From: Larkinella sp. C7
GTDB lineage: Bacteria; Bacteroidota; Bacteroidia; Cytophagales; Spirosomataceae
Reading direction: 5' to 3'
NCBI RefSeq assembly: GCF_006149005.1
Contig: NZ_VBSL01000006.1
Coordinates: 186,001 to 250,000, forward strand
DNA length: 64,000 nt
A program made the position numbers and the translations under genes. Within the stretch, counting starts at the first letter, position 1, and every line of letters begins with the position of its first letter. The notes beneath the pieces are model-generated. The model did no database searches. It was not told where the DNA came from and was given only the letters and a program-made list of their open reading frames with translations. Below, piece after piece: positions 41,657-51,466 of the stretch.

Positions 41657-43867
41657 ATGACGACGACGCAGTTAGATCCATCGGTGCAGGTATCTCTAAA
41701 AGAGAAGCTAAAAGATATATTCGGATTCAGCCAATTCCGGGGCGACCAGGAAGCCATTATCCACAATATTCTGGCGGGGATCAATTCATTTGTAATTATG
41801 CCTACTGGAGCCGGCAAATCCCTGTGCTACCAGCTTCCTGCCATTTCCTCAGAGGGAACGGCCATTGTCATTTCTCCCCTGATTGCCCTGATGAAAAACC
41901 AGGTCGATCAAATGAATGCCTTTGGTATCAACGCCCAGTTTCTGAATTCGACGCTGAGCAAGGCGGAGATGAACAAAGTCAAGAAAGATACCCTGAACGG
42001 TACGCTGAAACTGCTTTACATCGCCCCCGAATCGCTGACGAAAGAAGAAAACCTGGACTTTCTGAAGAAAGCCAACATCTCGTTCGTGGCCATCGACGAA
42101 GCGCACTGTATTTCGGAATGGGGCCACGATTTCCGGCCTGAATACCGCAAAATCCGGGGCATCATCGACAACATTGGTAATCTGCCGGTGATTGCTTTGA
42201 CAGCCACAGCAACGCCGAAAGTGCAGTTGGACATCCAGAAAAACCTGCAAATGGAGGATGCCCACATCTACAAAACGTCCTTCAATCGCAAAAATCTTTA
42301 CTACGAAATTCGCCCGAAAGCGGACGCGAAAAAGCAGCTCATCCGCTACATCAAGAACAACAAAGGCAAGTCAGGCATTGTCTACTGCCTGAGCCGGAAG
42401 ATGGTGGAAGAGATTGCCGAACTGTTGAATGTCAACGACATCAAGGCGCTGCCGTATCATGCCGGGCTGGATTCGCAGACGCGGATGCACAACCAGGATG
42501 CTTTCCTGAACGAAGACGTGGATGTGGTGGTGGCTACGATTGCCTTTGGCATGGGCATCGATAAACCGGATGTCCGGTTCGTGATTCACTACGACGCGCC
42601 CAAGTCGCTGGAAGGCTACTACCAGGAAACCGGTCGGGCGGGTCGCGACGGGCTGGAAGGCAACTGCCTGATGTTCTACAGCATCGATGACATTGTTAAA
42701 CTGGAGAAATTCAACAAAGACAAGTCGGTTACGGAACGCGACAACGCCAAGCACCTGCTTATGGAAATGGTGTCGTATGCGAATCTGGGCGTCTGCCGTC
42801 GCCGGCAACTGTTGAGTTATTTCGGGGAATACCAGGACAAGGATTGCGGATTCTGCGATAATTGCATGAAACCGACCGAGAAGTTTAAAGCACAGGACGA
42901 GATCGTACTGGCACTTCAGGCGGTTTTGCAAACCGATCATCGCTTCGATGCCGCCCACCTGGCCGACGTTTTGACTGGTACTGAAAACCAGTATATTACG
43001 AGTTATGAACATCATAAGCTCGATGTTTATGGCAAAGGCAAAGAGTTCAACGAAAGCGTTGAATTCTGGTGTTCGCTCATCCGGCAGATTACGATTTATG
43101 GGTATCTGGATAAGGATGTCGATAACTACGGTGTCCTGAAACTGTCGGCGAAGGGACAACACTACATCGAGGATCCGTATTCCATCACCTTGTCGAAAGA
43201 TCACAACTACGAAATCGACGAGGAAAAGGCCGAGGATGAAGACAAGGACAGCGGCATGTCGTCGGGCAGTGCCTACGATGAAGCCTTGTTGGGTCTGCTC
43301 AAAGCCCTGCGGAAGAAAATAGCCAAAGAAAAGAACCTGCCCCCGTATGTCATTTTCCAGGATCCGTCGATGGAGGAAATGGCAACGACCTACCCGACCA
43401 CACGGGAAGAAATGGCCCAGATCAATGGGGTCGGCATGGGGAAAGTGGTGAAATTTGGCAAACCGTTCATCGACCTGATTGCCAAATACGTTGAAGAAAA
43501 CGACATCGAAACGGCGAAGGACGTCGTGGTGAAGTCGATGGTCAACAAGTCGAAGGTCAAGATTTTCATCATTCAGCAGATCGACCGGAAGGTGGATCTG
43601 GAGGAAATTTCGGAGTCGAAAGGCCTGACGATGGAAGATTTGATTGAAGAAATCGAACACATCTGTTATTCGGGAACGCGCCTGAATCTGGATTATTACA
43701 TCAACCAGATCATGGACAGTGACCGGCAGGACGATATTTACGACTACTTCATGCGGGCCGAAACCGACAACATCGGGGTGGCCATGCGGGAGTTTGCCAA
43801 CGACGATTATTCAGAAGAAGAATTGCGGTTAATGCGTATCAAGTTTTTATCGGAAGTAGCAAATTAA
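41657..43867 (+). CDS. recQ: ATP-dependent DNA helicase RecQ
   Basis: The 736-residue helicase has the full RecQ layout. The helicase core has Walker A GAGKS at 51-55, the DEAH box near 134-137, and motif VI QETGRAGRDG. A zinc/RQC region follows with CRRRQLL and DCGFCDNCMKP. An HRDC domain lies at about 535-605 (EALLGLLKALRKKIAKE ... EMAQINGVG), and an extra C-terminal domain with HTH-like and acidic parts follows. It unwinds duplexes and recombination intermediates at stalled forks. The C-terminal extension after the HRDC domain is common in Bacteroidota RecQ. It is normal in length for that group. A word-repeat hairpin starts at its stop codon. Confidence 0.96.
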   Translation: MTTTQLDPSVQVSLKEKLKDIFGFSQFRGDQEAIIHNILAGINSFVIMPTGAGKSLCYQLPAISSEGTAIVISPLIALMKNQVDQMNAFGINAQFLNSTLSKAEMNKVKKDTLNGTLKLLYIAPESLTKEENLDFLKKANISFVAIDEAHCISEWGHDFRPEYRKIRGIIDNIGNLPVIALTATATPKVQLDIQKNLQMEDAHIYKTSFNRKNLYYEIRPKADAKKQLIRYIKNNKGKSGIVYCLSRKMVEEIAELLNVNDIKALPYHAGLDSQTRMHNQDAFLNEDVDVVVATIAFGMGIDKPDVRFVIHYDAPKSLEGYYQETGRAGRDGLEGNCLMFYSIDDIVKLEKFNKDKSVTERDNAKHLLMEMVSYANLGVCRRRQLLSYFGEYQDKDCGFCDNCMKPTEKFKAQDEIVLALQAVLQTDHRFDAAHLADVLTGTENQYITSYEHHKLDVYGKGKEFNESVEFWCSLIRQITIYGYLDKDVDNYGVLKLSAKGQHYIEDPYSITLSKDHNYEIDEEKAEDEDKDSGMSSGSAYDEALLGLLKALRKKIAKEKNLPPYVIFQDPSMEEMATTYPTTREEMAQINGVGMGKVVKFGKPFIDLIAKYVEENDIETAKDVVVKSMVNKSKVKIFIIQQIDRKVDLEEISESKGLTMEDLIEEIEHICYSGTRLNLDYYINQIMDSDRQDDIYDYFMRAETDNIGVAMREFANDDYSEEELRLMRIKFLSEVAN

Positions 43868-43951
43868 GTTAAGAGTGAAGAGTTAGGAGTTAAGAGTTAG
43901 CGGATGCATATAACTTTTAACTCTTGACTCTTAATTCTTAATTCTTAACTC
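43866..43951. repeat. Inverted repeat between recQ and purD (TTAACTCT-type arms)
   Basis: The left arm (43866-43900) repeats gttaagagt, gaagagtta and gagttaagag. The right arm (43911-43951) repeats taactctt, gactctt and aattctt. The arms pair imperfectly over about 32 bases. The left arm overlaps the recQ stop and the right arm ends three bases before the purD ATG (43955), so it fills the whole gap. Confidence 0.75.
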
Positions 43952-43954
43952 AGA

Positions 43955-45244
43955 ATGAATATACTCATACTTGGATCGGGCGGAAGGGAACACGCATTTG
44001 CCTGGAAAATAGCGCAAAGTCCACTGTGTAACACATTGTATGTCGCACCCGGTAATGCCGGAACAGCCCTGGTCGCCACCAATTTGCCGATTGCCTTCAA
44101 CTATGCCGATGCCATCGCGGAGGCCATTCAACAACACGAAATCGATTTGCTGATAATTGGCCCGGAAGAACCGCTCGTGAAAGGGCTGGTCGATACGCTC
44201 CGGACTCGAAAAAATCTGGAAAAACTGCGAATTGTCGGACCGGATCAGCGCGGAGCCCAACTTGAAGGCAGCAAGGATTTTTCAAAGCAATTCATGCAGC
44301 GGCACGGTATTCCGACAGCGGCATCGCGGACGTTTACCGCTGAAACGCTGGAAGAAGGGTTGGCGTATCTGGACACGCATCAACTGCCGGTGGTGTTAAA
44401 AGCCGACGGGCTGGCAGCCGGAAAAGGCGTTATCATTGCCGAATCCATTGCCGAAGCCCGGGCGGTATTGACCGATATGCTGACCGGCGGCCGCTTTGGC
44501 GAAGCCGGCAATAAAGTCGTTGTCGAGCAGTTTCTGAAAGGCATTGAACTGTCGGTTTTTGTGTTGACCGATGGCGTTAACTACAAAATCCTGCCTGAAG
44601 CAAAAGATTATAAGCGCATCGGCGAGGGCGATACCGGCCCGAATACCGGCGGCATGGGGGCGGTTTCGCCTGTGAAATTTGCCACGGCCAAGTTTTTAAA
44701 CAAGGTCGAAGAGAAGATTGTCAAGCCGACGCTGGCCGGTTTGCAAAAGGAAGAGATTCGCTATCAGGGTTTTATTTTTGTCGGTCTGATTAATGTCAAG
44801 GAAGAACCTTACGTCATTGAATACAACGCCCGGATGGGTGACCCGGAAACGGAAGTCGTGCTGCCGCGCATTCAGAATGATTTTGTGGAATTGATGGTGG
44901 CAACGGCCGATGGCGAACTGGATAAAATTCAGCTCCAGATTTCCCCGCAAACCGCCGTCACCACCGTCGTTGTGTCGGGGGGCTACCCGGATGCGTACGA
45001 GAAAGGCAAGTCGATCACCGAACTCACGATGCTGGACGACGTAACGGCTTTTCATGCCGGTACCAAACCGGGTTTCAACGGCCACGTGCTGACCGACGGG
45101 GGCCGTGTGCTGGCGTTGACGGCCGTCGCCAATTCACTCGAAAATGCCGTTATGAAGTCGCAGAAAGCGGCCCGCGCAGTGCAGTTCGAGGGGAAATACT
45201 ACCGGAAAGATATTGGGCTTGATTTGATTCGCTATCAGGATTAA
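43955..45244 (+). CDS. purD: Phosphoribosylamine-glycine ligase
   Basis: The 429-residue ATP-grasp enzyme joins glycine to phosphoribosylamine in the second step of purine synthesis. It has the opening GSGGREHAFAW, the ATP-grasp segment VVLKADGLAAGKGV, the signature DTGPNTGGMGAVSP, and RMGDPETEVVLPR, the PurD metal-binding end. Length is standard. The start at 43955 lies directly after the hairpin without an obvious ribosome-binding sequence. It is followed by a strong bidirectional terminator. No other pur gene is near. Confidence 0.97.
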   Translation: MNILILGSGGREHAFAWKIAQSPLCNTLYVAPGNAGTALVATNLPIAFNYADAIAEAIQQHEIDLLIIGPEEPLVKGLVDTLRTRKNLEKLRIVGPDQRGAQLEGSKDFSKQFMQRHGIPTAASRTFTAETLEEGLAYLDTHQLPVVLKADGLAAGKGVIIAESIAEARAVLTDMLTGGRFGEAGNKVVVEQFLKGIELSVFVLTDGVNYKILPEAKDYKRIGEGDTGPNTGGMGAVSPVKFATAKFLNKVEEKIVKPTLAGLQKEEIRYQGFIFVGLINVKEEPYVIEYNARMGDPETEVVLPRIQNDFVELMVATADGELDKIQLQISPQTAVTTVVVSGGYPDAYEKGKSITELTMLDDVTAFHAGTKPGFNGHVLTDGGRVLALTAVANSLENAVMKSQKAARAVQFEGKYYRKDIGLDLIRYQD

Positions 45245-45260
45245 TCAGACACGTTTATAC

Positions 45261-45293
45261 AAAAAAACCGCCCTACTTCGGGGCGGTTTTTTT
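45261..45293. terminator. Bidirectional terminator between purD and the S10 peptidase gene
   Basis: An A-run, the stem accgccc/gggcggt with a short loop (tacttcg) and a T-run follow each other, so it can stop transcripts in either direction. It separates the convergent purD and minus-strand peptidase genes. Confidence 0.93.
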
Positions 45294-45400
45294 GTTGTCT
45301 TTCGATTGGTTTCAGGTCTTTCTGCTGATCAGATAAATGTCCTGAAGCTGGCTACTATGAATTGAAGTCGGTTGATTGATTGAATCAAACCGCGTCAACC

Positions 45401-46972
45401 TCAATACTTCGCAGGCTGATTGGGCTTCGGCGTCGATTTTTTGATGAAATTCCGAATGTCCTCGTTGGACGTCACCAGATCTTCCTGACGCAAATACATC
45501 ATGTGGCCGCTCCGATAGCCTTTCCAGTCCATTCGGGCTTTGAGTTTTCCGCTGGGGTCCATTTGCCACATGTTATACTGGGCATTGAAATAGTCACAGG
45601 CCCCGTCGTAATAGCCGGATTGGACCAGCAAATGCAGGTACGGATTCTGGGCCATCGCCTGCCGCAGGTTTTCGCCCGACCGGTCGGCATTCTGACCCGC
45701 CCGATCCCAGGGATGCACCGGCCCGAACATGTAGTATTTCAGGTCAGTTTTGTAGTTCAGGAATTCCCGGAAATAGTAGTTGATGGGAGCGGCAAACGAG
45801 TGCAGCCAGGACGTCAGTTCCGGGGAATAATCCGGACGCTCGCCCGCATCTTCCCGGTCGATTCCCAGATAGCGTGAATCCAGTCGGCCAACGGTATGGC
45901 CTTTGTCACGCAGCAGTTCCTTCCAGAAGAAAGAAGCCGGAATATCCATGTTATGCTCCAGCACGACTTTTTCCGACAAACCGGAATACCGGGCGACTTT
46001 GGCGGCAATCTGCTTTTTCTTCTGTGGGTCCAGAAAACCGCCCATCGTCAGCGCTGGAATAAACTCGTTGATGGTGAATTGCTCCACTTCCGGCAGCATG
46101 GCCGTCAAATCTTTCTTTTGCAGGTCGTCGGGCAGCACTTTGTGATACCAGGCCGTGGCCGCATAAAAAGGCAGCATGTTGGCAGCCGCCACCGGCCCTT
46201 TCCGTTCAATTCCCAGATCGGTCGGTGATACCAGAATCACGCCGTTGAGGTACATCCAGTTGGCGTTTTGCAACTCCAGTGCCAGACCCGAAACCCGCGT
46301 GGTTCCGTAGCTTTCGCCGATGAGGTATTTGGGCGACGGCCAGCGGTTTTTCCGGCTTACGAAGGTGTTCAGCCATTCCGCCAGGTATTTGATGTCAGAA
46401 TTTACCCCGAAAAACTTCGAGCGGGGCACGTCCTTGCTGGCCGGGCGGGAATAGCCCGTGTTGACCGGATCGATGTAGACGATGTCGGCCACGTCTAGAA
46501 TAGAGTTGGGATTGTCTTTGAGCGTGTAAGGTTGTAATGGATAACCTTCGCTGTCGATGTTCAGCAGTTTAGGCCCCGTATAGGCCAGGTGCATCCAGAC
46601 CGACGCGGTTCCCGGCCCCCCGTTGAACGAAATGACCAGTGGGCGGGTGGTGCGGTCTTTCACATCCGTCCGTTCGTAGTAGGTATAAAATACGCCGGCA
46701 ATGGGCTTACCCTCTTCGTCCCAAACCGGCTGTGTTCCCACCATCGCCGTATAAGGCACTTTGACGCCCTTGATCGTAACGGTGTGCGATGTCGTGATGG
46801 TGGAGTCCATCGGGAGCCTCAGGTCGTTGGGACCGGGTTTGGCCGAAGGCGCACCGGCGGGCCGGGGAGTGGCTTCGGCAGCCGCCGGTGGCGGACCGCC
46901 CTGTCGGCGTTGCGCAAAAGACAAGGAACCCGTGGTAACAGCCAGCAGGAGTATAACTACAATTCTTTTCAT
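45401..46972 (-). CDS. S10 serine carboxypeptidase, copy A
   Basis: The 523-residue exported peptidase (signal peptide ending LSFAQ) belongs to family S10. NGGPG at 118-122 forms the oxyanion hole, GESYG carries the nucleophile Ser221, and a late SGYYDGACDYF and YRSGHMMY supply the aspartate and histidine. It removes residues from peptide C-termini. It differs from copy B mainly by a proline/alanine-rich insert after the signal peptide (GGPPPAAAEATPRPAGAP, about 25-42). The stretch KNRWPSPKYLIGESYGTTR is identical in both copies, so they arose by tandem duplication. It is the last gene of the SusC-led block. Confidence 0.92.
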   Translation of the reverse strand: MKRIVVILLLAVTTGSLSFAQRRQGGPPPAAAEATPRPAGAPSAKPGPNDLRLPMDSTITTSHTVTIKGVKVPYTAMVGTQPVWDEEGKPIAGVFYTYYERTDVKDRTTRPLVISFNGGPGTASVWMHLAYTGPKLLNIDSEGYPLQPYTLKDNPNSILDVADIVYIDPVNTGYSRPASKDVPRSKFFGVNSDIKYLAEWLNTFVSRKNRWPSPKYLIGESYGTTRVSGLALELQNANWMYLNGVILVSPTDLGIERKGPVAAANMLPFYAATAWYHKVLPDDLQKKDLTAMLPEVEQFTINEFIPALTMGGFLDPQKKKQIAAKVARYSGLSEKVVLEHNMDIPASFFWKELLRDKGHTVGRLDSRYLGIDREDAGERPDYSPELTSWLHSFAAPINYYFREFLNYKTDLKYYMFGPVHPWDRAGQNADRSGENLRQAMAQNPYLHLLVQSGYYDGACDYFNAQYNMWQMDPSGKLKARMDWKGYRSGHMMYLRQEDLVTSNEDIRNFIKKSTPKPNQPAKY

Positions 46973-47005
46973 GGGTTGTTTGTGGTTAAAATCAGATAGT
47001 TAGGT

Positions 47006-48493
47006 TTAGTATTTGGCGGGTTGGTCCGGTTTTGGCAAGGTTTTTTTGACGAATTCGCGGATGTCTTCGGTCGAGGTGGCAAGGTCTTCGTCGCGCAGGT
47101 ACATCATGTGACCGCCCCGGTAGCCTTTCCATTGCAGACGGTTTTTCAGTTTGCCGCTCGGGTCCATGTTCCAGAGGTTGTATTTCGCGTTGAAATAATC
47201 AGTCGCGCCGTCGTAATACCCCGATTGGATCATTACGTGGAGGTACGGATTCTGGGCTACGGCCTGCCGGAGGTTTTCGCCCGTCCGGTCGGTATTCTGC
47301 CCCGCACGGTCCCACTGCCCGGTTTGGCCGGAAATGTAGTATTTGAGGTCGGTTTTGTAGTTCAGTTTTTCGCGCAGGTAGTAATTGATGGCGGGCGTAA
47401 ACGAATGCTTCCAGGAATCATACTCAGCCGCATAATCAGGCCGCTCGCCCGCTCCCTGCCGGTCGATCCCCAGATAGCGGGAGTCCAGCCGACCCACCGT
47501 GAAGCCTTTATCCCGCAACAGCTCTTTCCAGTAAAAAGACGAAGGAACCGCCAGGTTGTGTTCGAGCACGACTTTTTCCGATAAACCGGAATACCGGGCA
47601 ATTTTAGCTGCCATCTGCTTTTTCTTTTCCGGCTCCAGAAAACCGCCTTTGACGATAGCCGGTGTCAGTTCATTGATGGTAAATTGCTCGACTTCCGGCA
47701 GAATGGCATCCAGATCTTTCTGCTGCAAATCGGTGGGTAACACTTTGTGGTACCAGGCTGTGGCGGCATAATACGGCAGCATGTTGGCAGCGGCTACCGG
47801 CCCTTTCCGGTCGATGCCCAGATCCGTCGGTGACACCAGAATCACGCCGTTCAAGTACATCCAGTTGGCGTTTTGCAACTCCAGCGCCAGGCCCGAAACG
47901 CGCGTCGTTCCGTAGCTTTCGCCGATGAGGTATTTGGGTGACGGCCAGCGGTTTTTACGGCTCACAAACATATTGAGCCACTCGGCCAGGTATTTGATGT
48001 CGGCATTGACGCCAAAAAACTTCGACCTCGGAATCGAATCATTGACGGGCCGCGAAAAACCGGTGTTGACGGGTTCGACGTACACAATGTCGGCCACGTC
48101 CAGAATGGAATGCGGATTGTCCGTAACGCCGTACGGCTGAACAGGATAACCTTCGCTGTCGACTTTGACGCGCTTGGGACCGGTGTAGCCGATGTGCATC
48201 CAGCAGGAAGCCGCGCCCGGCCCGCCGTTGAAAGAAATGAACAGGGGCCGCGTCGTCCGGTCGGTCACATCGGAGCGTTCGTAGTAGACGTAAAACAGAC
48301 TGGCGATGGGCTTGCCGTTTTCGTCATAAACCGGTTGCGTACCGGCGGTAGCTTTGTAGGGAACCACTTTGCCTTTAATGGTAACCTGATCGGTGGTCGT
48401 TACGGCCGCATCCAGTTTCAGCGTGCGGTTTTGGGCAAAGGAAGAAAAGGTAGTCAGAAAGCACACCCACAGGAGGGGAGCAAGGTATTTCAT
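47006..48493 (-). CDS. S10 serine carboxypeptidase, copy B
   Basis: The 495-residue paralogue of copy A has a signal peptide ending SSFAQ and the S10 triad: NGGPG at 89-93, GESYG with Ser193, a late SGYYDGATDYF, and YRGGHMMY. It lacks the Pro/Ala-rich insert of copy A. Most of the sequence aligns without gaps, with differences spread through surface positions, so the two enzymes may differ in peptide preference. The gene lies 33 bases upstream of copy A and 42 bases downstream of the TPR-peptidase gene on the minus strand. Co-transcription is likely. Periplasmic or surface location is inferred from the signal peptide. Confidence 0.92.
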   Translation of the reverse strand: MKYLAPLLWVCFLTTFSSFAQNRTLKLDAAVTTTDQVTIKGKVVPYKATAGTQPVYDENGKPIASLFYVYYERSDVTDRTTRPLFISFNGGPGAASCWMHIGYTGPKRVKVDSEGYPVQPYGVTDNPHSILDVADIVYVEPVNTGFSRPVNDSIPRSKFFGVNADIKYLAEWLNMFVSRKNRWPSPKYLIGESYGTTRVSGLALELQNANWMYLNGVILVSPTDLGIDRKGPVAAANMLPYYAATAWYHKVLPTDLQQKDLDAILPEVEQFTINELTPAIVKGGFLEPEKKKQMAAKIARYSGLSEKVVLEHNLAVPSSFYWKELLRDKGFTVGRLDSRYLGIDRQGAGERPDYAAEYDSWKHSFTPAINYYLREKLNYKTDLKYYISGQTGQWDRAGQNTDRTGENLRQAVAQNPYLHVMIQSGYYDGATDYFNAKYNLWNMDPSGKLKNRLQWKGYRGGHMMYLRDEDLATSTEDIREFVKKTLPKPDQPAKY

Positions 48494-48535
48494 GATGTGA
48501 TGGGTTAAAAGGACTGATTTTTAGATGTTACCGGT

Positions 48536-51433
48536 TCATAAGCCCGTCAGTTTTCCGGGTTTGATATCCAGTTGGTTGACCGTTGCGTTTAAGGCATCGA
48601 ACTCGGTTTGCTGGCCCGTTTGCTTATACAGTTTTGCCAGCGCTACGTAACTTTCGGTATTATACGGATTTTGCGCCAGCGACTTTTTAAAGGCAGCCAC
48701 GGCCTCCTCTGTTTTTTTACTCAGGAGCAATAACACCCCATCCGATTGCAAAGCTGCCGATTGGTAAACCGCATCGCCCTTCGTGGAAAGGGTTGTATAC
48801 AGCGTTTCGGCTTCCGGCAACCGGTTGGATTCGGCCAGCAGTCGCACCAGGCGTTGTTTATACAGCCCGGTCAGGGTTTGTTTGTCCGCCAGGGTTTTTG
48901 TCAGGAAGTACGACACGGAATCCGGTTTTTGCAGTTTGGCATAGCCCTCCGCAATCCGCAGATCAAAATCCGGGCGGGCATTTTTCCCCGCATCCAGAAT
49001 CCGCTGCACCTGCTTCATGGTTTCAATCGCTTCCTGATAGCGGCCATTCGCCAGCAAGGCGTCGGCATACAAACCCCGTAACTCATAATTCTGGGGCCGT
49101 TGCAATACCAGTTTTTTCAGGCCATCGAGCTGGTCGGCATGGCCCAGCATGGCGCGTCGGGCCGCAGCAAAGGCCCGCGCATCATCACGCCGGTCGCGCA
49201 GGTAGGTCGAGACATCCGGCCCGTTGGCGGCATAGTCCTCAGCCGCTTTGATGGCCGGTCCCAGGAGGGCATTCTGCACATACATTTCCCGCAACTGAAT
49301 GGACAGCGTGGCCCGGGTCTGGTAATCTTTTTCCAGATCCAGCGCCTTTTTTAGCCAACGCGCCTGGGTTTTGATGAGCTCGTCGTGGTTTTTGTCCGGC
49401 GTATGGCTCGCTTCTTCCCACTGCGCATAAGCGGCATACACCGGCGCGTAGTTCGGGTCGATTTCTTCGGCGGTTTTGATGTACGTGTAGGCCTGATCAA
49501 ACGCTTTCTGTTGCTGTTTCAGACGCGCGTAGGCCAGGTAAGCCGGTTGGTATTTTTTGTCGTAGACCAACGCCGTATCCAGAAATGCAGCCGCTTTGGC
49601 CGGATCGGTTCTAACGACCTTGTTGCTCATGTTCAGGTAAACCTGCGCCCAGTTGGAAGCCATCACCACCTTGTCGCCGTTGAGATACGCCCGTTCTTTT
49701 TTCACCAGCGCGTCCAGGAAGGCATACATTTTCGGGTCCCGGCTTTTCAGTTCCGCCGTCGTGTTCATCGACTTGAAGTCGAGCGGATGCACTTTCATGG
49801 GTTCAAAATACGCCGGGTAGGTCTGGGCAAAATACTCCGATTCGTTGTTCTGGGAGTAATAATCCAGCGTCAATCCGTTTTTCATGGCGTTGTAATACAG
49901 GGCGCGGATCTGCCGGTTTTCGGCGTCGGTCAGCACGCGACCGTGGAACAGGTGGACGTATTCGTGCAAGACGACATTCCGTTCCTGATAGGCTCCCCGT
50001 TCGACGTATTCAATGGCCGCAGCCCCGCTTCCCACGCCCCGAATGTCCATCCACTGGCGGTTGTCAAAGGTGGTGTTGTACCGAAAATGGGGCGCGCGCA
50101 TGGCCAGCGCCAGGTCGATGTGCAAGGGCGGCACCACAAAGGCGTTATCCTGCTTGGACAGGAAGGGGAAATACACCACGCTGGTGTACATTTGATTCCA
50201 GACCATCGCTTTGGCCCGGTCGCCGGGATAATAGCTCAGGTCGGGAAACACATTGACAAAGTTCTCCGGATCGCTGATGCGGGTGGTTTTCAGCACATTT
50301 GTAGTCGAATCGTACGTCATCAGGTACGGAATTCGCTTGGATTTAATCACCGCCGACAAGCCGTTGTGGGCCGGGCCATAGTGGGTTTTGGTAGCCAGAA
50401 TAGACCGGAAGATGGTTTCGGCCGAATCCAGGTTGCTTTTCCGGTTCGGGTTGTCAAAATCGCTGTAATACAGCGACGCGCGGTGCATGGCGGGCAAAAC
50501 CGACTGCGGATATTCCTTGCCGACCCGGTGGGTCACGGCCAGGGCGCTGGCCAACTGTTTTGTCCGAAACAGCCGGTCGGCTTCCTTCAGTTTTTCCCGG
50601 ATTTCTTTCTCATCCTTGTCGGCATAGTCGGCATAAGTCAGGTTGGTGTGGCCGTTGCCCCAATGCCAGTGCGTCTGAAAATGCAGCGGATTGATGTTTA
50701 GGGCGAGTTGCCACTGAGCCGCCATGTCGTTGAGCTGCGTGGCATCGATCCGGCGCCAGATGGCGTAGCCGTAGCTGAAACGGGCATCGGCGTTGAACGG
50801 GTCGAGCGTGAGCGATTTCACCAGGGGCGCTTCGGCTTTTTCGGGGTGCTGATCCCAGAAATACACATTCGCTTCCAGTTGGTAGGCGGCTGCCAGCGAC
50901 GGATTCTGCTTCTGAAGCTTTTTGGCAACGGCCATCGCTTCGGTGTAGTTTTTCTGCAACAACAGCGCACGGCCCAGCACGATTGCCGTTTCCGCATCCG
51001 TCGGATGGCTGGCCAGAATAGACCGGCACTGATTGACTGCGTTTTGCAAATCCCAGGCTTCAATGGCCAAAACCGCTTTCAATTGCCGACCCCAGCGGTT
51101 GTTTTTATCCAGCGACAGGGCTTTTGTGACGGAAACTTCGGCTTTTTTAAAGTCATTGTTCAGCCAGTCGTATTCGGCCTGCAGCAACAGCTTTTCAACC
51201 ACCGTCAGCCCTTTTCCGGTTTTCATCTCGGCCAGGGCTTGCGGCCACAACCCGAGGTCCAGCATTTTTTTGACGGTTTTGGCCTTGCCAGTCGCTCGGT
51301 TCACCTGACTGAGCAACTCCGCGCGTGTTTTTTCGAGATCGGCCTGCGCCCGGCGCGTATCACCAACCTGCTGCGCCATTACCGCTGAGGTAATGGCGAG
51401 CAGGAAAAGGAGCAGGAAAGACTTTTTCAGCAT
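48536..51433 (-). CDS. TPR protein with a gluzincin (HEXXH) peptidase domain
   Basis: The 965-residue protein has a signal peptide ending VMAQ, N-terminal TPR repeats (about 60-320), and a peptidase MA-like core. The core has HEYVH at 490-494 as the zinc site and NNESEYFAQ about 40 residues later as the probable third ligand. More TPR repeats fill the C-terminal half (about 620-950). The combination suggests a periplasmic metallopeptidase that holds a partner or substrate on its TPR surfaces. Whether it is catalytically active is not proven. It lies 33 bases from the SusD gene upstream and just before the S10 pair, so its substrate is plausibly a peptide taken up by that system. Confidence 0.85.
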   Translation of the reverse strand: MLKKSFLLLFLLAITSAVMAQQVGDTRRAQADLEKTRAELLSQVNRATGKAKTVKKMLDLGLWPQALAEMKTGKGLTVVEKLLLQAEYDWLNNDFKKAEVSVTKALSLDKNNRWGRQLKAVLAIEAWDLQNAVNQCRSILASHPTDAETAIVLGRALLLQKNYTEAMAVAKKLQKQNPSLAAAYQLEANVYFWDQHPEKAEAPLVKSLTLDPFNADARFSYGYAIWRRIDATQLNDMAAQWQLALNINPLHFQTHWHWGNGHTNLTYADYADKDEKEIREKLKEADRLFRTKQLASALAVTHRVGKEYPQSVLPAMHRASLYYSDFDNPNRKSNLDSAETIFRSILATKTHYGPAHNGLSAVIKSKRIPYLMTYDSTTNVLKTTRISDPENFVNVFPDLSYYPGDRAKAMVWNQMYTSVVYFPFLSKQDNAFVVPPLHIDLALAMRAPHFRYNTTFDNRQWMDIRGVGSGAAAIEYVERGAYQERNVVLHEYVHLFHGRVLTDAENRQIRALYYNAMKNGLTLDYYSQNNESEYFAQTYPAYFEPMKVHPLDFKSMNTTAELKSRDPKMYAFLDALVKKERAYLNGDKVVMASNWAQVYLNMSNKVVRTDPAKAAAFLDTALVYDKKYQPAYLAYARLKQQQKAFDQAYTYIKTAEEIDPNYAPVYAAYAQWEEASHTPDKNHDELIKTQARWLKKALDLEKDYQTRATLSIQLREMYVQNALLGPAIKAAEDYAANGPDVSTYLRDRRDDARAFAAARRAMLGHADQLDGLKKLVLQRPQNYELRGLYADALLANGRYQEAIETMKQVQRILDAGKNARPDFDLRIAEGYAKLQKPDSVSYFLTKTLADKQTLTGLYKQRLVRLLAESNRLPEAETLYTTLSTKGDAVYQSAALQSDGVLLLLSKKTEEAVAAFKKSLAQNPYNTESYVALAKLYKQTGQQTEFDALNATVNQLDIKPGKLTGL

Positions 51434-51466
51434 GTGAAAAAAGAGTTTAGGTCTAACCGGAATCGC

